Source: Sphingomonas sp. CL5.1
GTDB lineage: Bacteria > Pseudomonadota > Alphaproteobacteria > Sphingomonadales > Sphingomonadaceae
Direction of reading: 5' to 3'
NCBI RefSeq assembly: GCF_013344685.1
Contig: NZ_CP050137.1
Coordinates: forward strand, 2,721,001 to 2,785,000
Length of the DNA stretch: 64,000 nucleotides
Part shown: in pieces, positions 60,290-64,000 of the stretch
How positions within the stretch are numbered: the stretch's first letter is position 1
Layout of the letters: each line of letters begins with the position of its first letter
Notes under the pieces: model-generated
What the model was told of the DNA's origin: nothing
What the model saw: the letters and a program-made list of their open reading frames with translations, nothing else
The model's database searches: none
Made by a program: the position numbers and the translations under genes

Positions 60290-62623
60290 TCAGAAGCTCG
60301 CGCCGAGCCGGATCCCGTAGCGGGCCGGGCTTGCCGGATAGATCTTCGGCCCGTCGAGGCTGTTGTAGACGCCCATGTACGCCACCTTGTTCGTGACGTT
60401 CTCGGCATAGACCGAAACGTCCAGCCGCCCGGCGCGCACGCCGGCCTTCAGGTCCACCAGGACATAGGACGGCAGTACCGTGTAGAAATTGTCGTGGCTG
60501 TTGAACGTGCTCTGCGTGCGGTCGCGATAGGTCAGCCCGCCCTGGAGATAGGGAACGAGCTCCTTGCCCTGGTCGAACTCATATCGCGCCGTGAGCGATC
60601 CGGTCCAGCGCGGGGTGAAGGGGATCGGATCGCCCTTGTATCCCGGATTGCCGGTGCGCGCGATGTCGTCGGGCAATTGCATGGCCAGACGCGCATTCAC
60701 GTAATTCACCGCGCCGGTGAGGCTGAAGCCCTTGGCCGGGTCGATCTGCGCCGTCACCTCGACGCCGTCGGTCCGGGTCTTGCCCGCGTTGAGCGTGTAG
60801 GTGAACGCCGTAGCGGTCTGGGCCTGCAACTGCTGGTTGGTCCAGTCGATATGGTAATAAGAGGCGGTGAGATAGATCTTGCGATCGAGCAGATAGGCCT
60901 TCACGCCGCCTTCGTAGTTCCACAGCGAGTCCGGGTTGTAGAGCAGCGGGATGCTGTCGTCGCCATAGGCCAGCGCGGAGAAATGCGAGGTATTGACCCC
61001 ACCGAGGCGGAAGCCGGACGCCGCGCGGGCATAGAGGCTGATGTCCGGCGTCGGCTTGTAGAGAACCGCGAAGTTATAGGTCTTCTGCGATTGCCTGCCG
61101 CCGCCGTTGAAGGTCTGGCGCGGCGTGGTGACGCAGCCCTGCACCCAGCCGCACGCGCCGGAGATGTCCTGCACGGCATAGGAAACGTCGTTCAGCTTCG
61201 CGCTCATGTAGCGCATGCCGGCGGTGAGGGTGAGGTTCGGCAGCAGCTTCAGATCGGCCTGGCCGTAGATGCCATATTGCTTCGTCCGGATATCGACGGT
61301 GTTCGAATAGAGGACGACGTTGTGGAGCGTGCCGGACAGGTTCGAGCCGGGATTGACGAGGCCCTTCGCCTTGCATTCGGTATCCGTGTAGCAAGGGGCG
61401 TTGCCGTCCGCCCCGGTCAGGATCGTATTGCCGTCGGCGAAATTGTCGTCGTTCTGGTAATAGCCGCCCGCCACCATCTGGAACGGCCCCGAGAAGTGGG
61501 AGACGTAGCGCAATTCCCCGGTGGTCGCGGTATAGTCGATATTGCCCACATAGGAGGCGGGATAATTGATGCCTTTTCCCCTGGCGGTCGGCGTCGTGTC
61601 GTGGGGGGAGACGGTGTGCTTGTCGGTGCGCGTGAACACGCCGATGAAATCGCCGATCGCGCTCTTGTACGTGCCCGTCACGTTATAGGTGTTGTAGAGA
61701 TCCTCGTAGATCTCGTTGGTGGCGAAAGGCGCGTTATAGGCGCCGGCGCTTTCGAGGAAGCCCTGCGTCCCGTCGACTCTGGTCTTCTGATGATTGACCG
61801 AGGCGGTGATGTCGAAATCATCCGTCACCTTCAGCGTGGCGATGATGCGCCCGCCGAACATGTGGGTGTCGTTGACGTTCCGGTGATTGGCTTGCAGCCC
61901 CTGCCAGTCGATGAAGCCGCCGCCCTGCTCGGTCCAGCCGACCACGCGGATGCCCAGCCGGTCCTTGATGATCGGCAGGTTGACGGCGGCATCGCCCGCA
62001 AGGAACGCATTGCCGCCCCTGACCCCGGCCACCTCGAGATTCTCGGTGGCGCCGAATTCTTCCAGGTCGGGCTTGCGGGTGATGACGCGCAGCGTGCCCG
62101 CCATCGACATCGCGCCGAACAGCGTGCCCTGCGGACCCTTCAGCACCTCGATCCGCTCGATATCGTGCAGTCGCAGGCCCGGCGTGCCGTCGCCGCGCAC
62201 GTTCGAGTTGTAGCCGCCGAGCAGCGGGGTCTCGTCCAGATAGATGCCGGTGGTCTGGCCGACCGTGGAGGCGACGCCGCGGATGATGAGATTCTGCTGC
62301 GCCGCGCCATAGGTCTGGAGCGCGAGCGAGGGGTCGATCTTGCCGACGTCGCTCAGGGTGGTGACGGCGAAATCCTGAAGCTTCTGGCTGCTCAGGACGT
62401 CGACGGCGGACGGGATGTTGTTGACCGCTTCGCTGCGGCGATTGGCGGTTACCAGGATGTCCTGCGGCACGGCGGCGGTCTGACCGGTGCCGGCCGCCGT
62501 CGCGCTGGCCGCCTGCGTCTCGTCCGCATAGGCTGGCGAACAGGCCAGCACCGCCACGGCGTTGAAGGCGGAGAATCCAAGCAGCGTGAACTTCAGTTTC
62601 TTACGGATGTCGCGATCGTGCAT
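60290..62623 (-). CDS. TonB-dependent outer-membrane receptor
   Basis: A 777-residue protein. Signal peptide (about 10-33, ending CSPAYAD), TonB-box-like DILVTANRR (about 54-62), plug domain (LQDFAVTTLSDVGKIDPSLA, IERIEVLKGPQGTLFGAMSM, GTLRVITRKPDLEEFG) and a barrel ending YGIRLGASF. GGGAGGA lies 8 bases before the start. It lacks the GGAINI motif of the other receptor but has a GTLRVITR variant. Heads the minus-strand uptake and conversion operon, so a plausible route for the aromatic substrate into the periplasm. Confidence 0.92.
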   Translation of the reverse strand: MHDRDIRKKLKFTLLGFSAFNAVAVLACSPAYADETQAASATAAGTGQTAAVPQDILVTANRRSEAVNNIPSAVDVLSSQKLQDFAVTTLSDVGKIDPSLALQTYGAAQQNLIIRGVASTVGQTTGIYLDETPLLGGYNSNVRGDGTPGLRLHDIERIEVLKGPQGTLFGAMSMAGTLRVITRKPDLEEFGATENLEVAGVRGGNAFLAGDAAVNLPIIKDRLGIRVVGWTEQGGGFIDWQGLQANHRNVNDTHMFGGRIIATLKVTDDFDITASVNHQKTRVDGTQGFLESAGAYNAPFATNEIYEDLYNTYNVTGTYKSAIGDFIGVFTRTDKHTVSPHDTTPTARGKGINYPASYVGNIDYTATTGELRYVSHFSGPFQMVAGGYYQNDDNFADGNTILTGADGNAPCYTDTECKAKGLVNPGSNLSGTLHNVVLYSNTVDIRTKQYGIYGQADLKLLPNLTLTAGMRYMSAKLNDVSYAVQDISGACGWVQGCVTTPRQTFNGGGRQSQKTYNFAVLYKPTPDISLYARAASGFRLGGVNTSHFSALAYGDDSIPLLYNPDSLWNYEGGVKAYLLDRKIYLTASYYHIDWTNQQLQAQTATAFTYTLNAGKTRTDGVEVTAQIDPAKGFSLTGAVNYVNARLAMQLPDDIARTGNPGYKGDPIPFTPRWTGSLTARYEFDQGKELVPYLQGGLTYRDRTQSTFNSHDNFYTVLPSYVLVDLKAGVRAGRLDVSVYAENVTNKVAYMGVYNSLDGPKIYPASPARYGIRLGASF

Positions 62624-62702
62624 CGCCCAATCCTCCCATGAGTTAGGTTTCTATGATATTGATTATATTTATTTATTCCGGGCCTTGCGGGCCGGGGCGG
62701 GT

Positions 62703-63146
62703 TCATCCCGGGGAAACACATGCGACCACTTCGATCTCGCAAACTCCGTCGGGGTTCGCGAGCGACCCGGCGCCGATCACGGACCAGGCCGGATAGGGCT
62801 TGCGGCAGAACTCGTCCTTGACGGCGGCCATGACGCGGATGTCCGCGCCGATATCGAGATGGAAGGAGGTCAGCTTGACGACATCGTCCCAGCCCGCGCC
62901 GCTCGCTTCGAGCACCTCGCCGATCTGCCGGAAAGCGTTGCGAAATCCTTCGGCGCGGTCGTCGCCCTGGCGGCAGACGGCGATCACGCCGGTCAGATAG
63001 ACGGTCGAGCCGGCGACGAATGCGGAAGGAACATGGAACGCCAGATGCGCCGCCGCGAGCGAGGGGTGCACCACCTCGCGGCCACGCCCTCGCGCGCTGT
63101 GCGGGGCGGCGGATTCGAGCGCGACCGAGGTCGATTGTTCCGTCAT
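62703..63146 (-). CDS. RidA/YjgF-family protein
   Basis: A 147-residue protein of the RidA fold (VHPSLAAAHLAFHVPSAFVA, GSTVYLTGVIAVCRQGD, AEGFRNAFRQIGEVLEASGA GWDDVVKL in part, YPAWSVIGAGSLANPDGVCE). The R of the RidA active site is replaced by W (PAWSV), so not a canonical imine deaminase. ATG at 63146, or 63158 four codons earlier. It lies 79 bases upstream of the TonB-receptor gene, in the same direction. Confidence 0.82.
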   Translation of the reverse strand: MTEQSTSVALESAAPHSARGRGREVVHPSLAAAHLAFHVPSAFVAGSTVYLTGVIAVCRQGDDRAEGFRNAFRQIGEVLEASGAGWDDVVKLTSFHLDIGADIRVMAAVKDEFCRKPYPAWSVIGAGSLANPDGVCEIEVVACVSPG

Positions 63147-63158
63147 CTCAGAACGCAT

Positions 63159-63477
63159 CCCCGGCGCGCGACCGGGTGCGCCGGCGATCGGTCAGGGGCA
63201 ACGGTTCGGTCTGGCTTCGCGCCATCGCGATCTTCCTCTCGGCTCTGTGGGGCGTTTTGCTCGTGAGGATCGAGCCTACACGCAAAGCGAATGAGCGGAA
63301 GGTCGCGGGGTTTGGCTGTCGGAAGTCCCGCTTAAGCAATCGGCAGAATGGCGCGCGATCGCTTCGCGGGCGGCGGCGGAACGGCCCGACGCGGCGTTGT
63401 CGCGCCCGTCCTTACGCCGATTCCGTTACATCTGAAACCAGCCGGCGTCACGCCGGTTTTGTCCTGGCGGTGGCGGC
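63159..63477. other. Gene-free gap between the RidA-like and AraC genes
   Basis: No coding region convinces on either strand. A 6-bp hairpin CCGGCG-TCA-CGCCGG followed by TTTT lies at 63442-63460, close to the AraC stop. On the plus strand it resembles a weak terminator; for the minus-strand AraC gene it would serve only as a hairpin without a strong T-run. The right part presumably carries the promoter for the RidA-like and TonB-receptor genes. Confidence 0.35.
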
Positions 63478-64000
63478 TTATTCCATCCCGCCGGCCGGAT
63501 CGGCTGCGGCCTCGCGCGCCGCTCCCTTCCATACGAAGGAAGGGGTGAAACCGAAGAAATTGTGGAACGCCGTGGCGAAGCTCGCCTGATGGCGATAGCC
63601 GACCGCGACCGCCACCGATTTGACCGACAGCCCCCGCGCCAGCAACTGCTGGGCCTCGGTCATCCGGCAATGCAGGCTGTATTCGAACACCGTCATGCCG
63701 AACAGCAGCTTGAAGCCGCGCTTCAGCTTGTCGGTGTTGGTGCCCACCGCGCGCGCCAGGCTGGCGATGGTTGGCGGATTCTCGATGTCGCGCTTCAGGA
63801 TTTCGCGAGCGCGTTCGAGCATATCGATCTCGGACGCGGTCAGCGTCAGCGCGAAAGGGGCGGAATCGATCGTCCTCAGCTCGTCAACGACGTCGCAGAG
63901 GATTTCGAGCGACTTGGCGCGGATCATCTGCAAACGGTGGCGGTCGAACGGCCGGTGCTCGGTCAGCGACTTGACCGCGCCGAGCAGCGGCAGCCGCGCG
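63478..64000 (-). CDS. AraC family regulator, partial (5' end outside window)
   Basis: The frame stays open from 63478 to the window edge. The start is beyond 64000, since in-frame LPLLGAVKSLTEHRPFDRHR precedes the Met at 63933. AraC-type double helix-turn-helix at the C-terminus: PPTIASLARAVGTNTDKLKR, LFGMTVFEYSLHCRMTEAQQ and VAVAVGYRHQASFATAFHNF. It probably regulates the TonB-receptor/RidA operon to its left. Ligand domain not seen. Confidence 0.9.
   Translation of the reverse strand, partial: ARLPLLGAVKSLTEHRPFDRHRLQMIRAKSLEILCDVVDELRTIDSAPFALTLTASEIDMLERAREILKRDIENPPTIASLARAVGTNTDKLKRGFKLLFGMTVFEYSLHCRMTEAQQLLARGLSVKSVAVAVGYRHQASFATAFHNFFGFTPSFVWKGAAREAAADPAGGME

Noticed and set aside
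58394..62641. Very long open frame (1415 codons) on the plus strand
   Set aside because: It is antisense to the ThDP, MFS and TonB-receptor genes, which have clear motifs. Its translation is Arg/Ala/Gly/Glu-rich low complexity, typical of an opposite-strand frame in GC-rich DNA.

Overview
The window is a GC-rich chromosomal segment that looks like a sphingomonad or close alphaproteobacterial relative. This is an inference from two TonB-dependent receptors of the oar/FecA-like style common in Sphingomonadales, dense GC-rich coding, paired CtaG-like proteins and several small families typical of that group. No rRNA, tRNA, CRISPR array, phage or insertion sequence was seen. The left end carries decayed genes (a frameshifted TetR tail and a truncated GNAT acetyltransferase).

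Layout. (1) 1-12.6 kb holds housekeeping and stress genes: a cold-shock protein with two small genes behind it, a YaiI/DUF188 protein, two divergent CtaG-like membrane proteins plus a Sco1-like copper protein, a one-piece winged-helix/Ser-Thr kinase/TM/TPR sensor divergent from a cold-shock-domain membrane protein, a secreted protein with an internal duplication, a DUF4336 protein and a CLC chloride/proton antiporter. (2) 12.6-17.3 kb holds a DUF72 protein, a coupled DUF1989 / YqcI-YcgG (GntA-like heme N-hydroxylase) pair, a TetR remnant next to an O-methyltransferase, and a two-gene unit with a PNPOx-fold protein. (3) 17.3-28.1 kb is a catabolic island: TonB receptor, serine hydrolase, alpha/beta hydrolase, FCD-GntR regulator and sulfatase on the minus strand, divergent from a serine hydrolase, a DUF1254/1214 protein and an M28-like protein. 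Three near-identical FadR-type operator sequences lie in its promoter gaps. (4) 28.1-36.2 kb is the complete kdp potassium system, with kdpD divergent from kdpF-A-B-C-E and an extra tiny membrane ORF before kdpF.

(5) 36.3-42.1 kb looks like an alphaproteobacterial version of a Fap-type functional-amyloid secretion system. It has a secreted Ser/Asn/Thr-rich 26-residue-repeat protein, two small secreted proteins each with a Sec signal followed by a double-glycine leader-like motif, a periplasmic C39 cysteine peptidase between them, and a coiled-coil plus beta-barrel outer-membrane protein translationally coupled to a Crp/Fnr regulator. A LuxR-type and an OmpR-type regulator follow. (6) 42.4-64 kb is a large aromatic-degradation locus with two MarR regulators. 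A cyclase-family (isatin hydrolase/KynB-like) enzyme, an indolepyruvate:ferredoxin oxidoreductase pair and a fused 2-aminobenzoyl-CoA monooxygenase/reductase, plus SDR, crotonase, two acyl-CoA dehydrogenases (one GcdH-like) and a RidA-like protein, can be read as isatin -> isatinate -> 2-aminobenzoyl-CoA -> dearomatised CoA thioester -> glutaryl-CoA. A second operon (TonB receptor, MFS, ThDP enzyme, FAD oxidase, Asp/Glu racemase-like, ABM-like) would supply uptake and upstream steps. An AraC regulator runs off the right edge.

The two most interesting systems are the Fap-like cluster with its GG-leader substrates and the putative isatinate-to-2-aminobenzoyl-CoA route. Both are assignments from sequence reading only.
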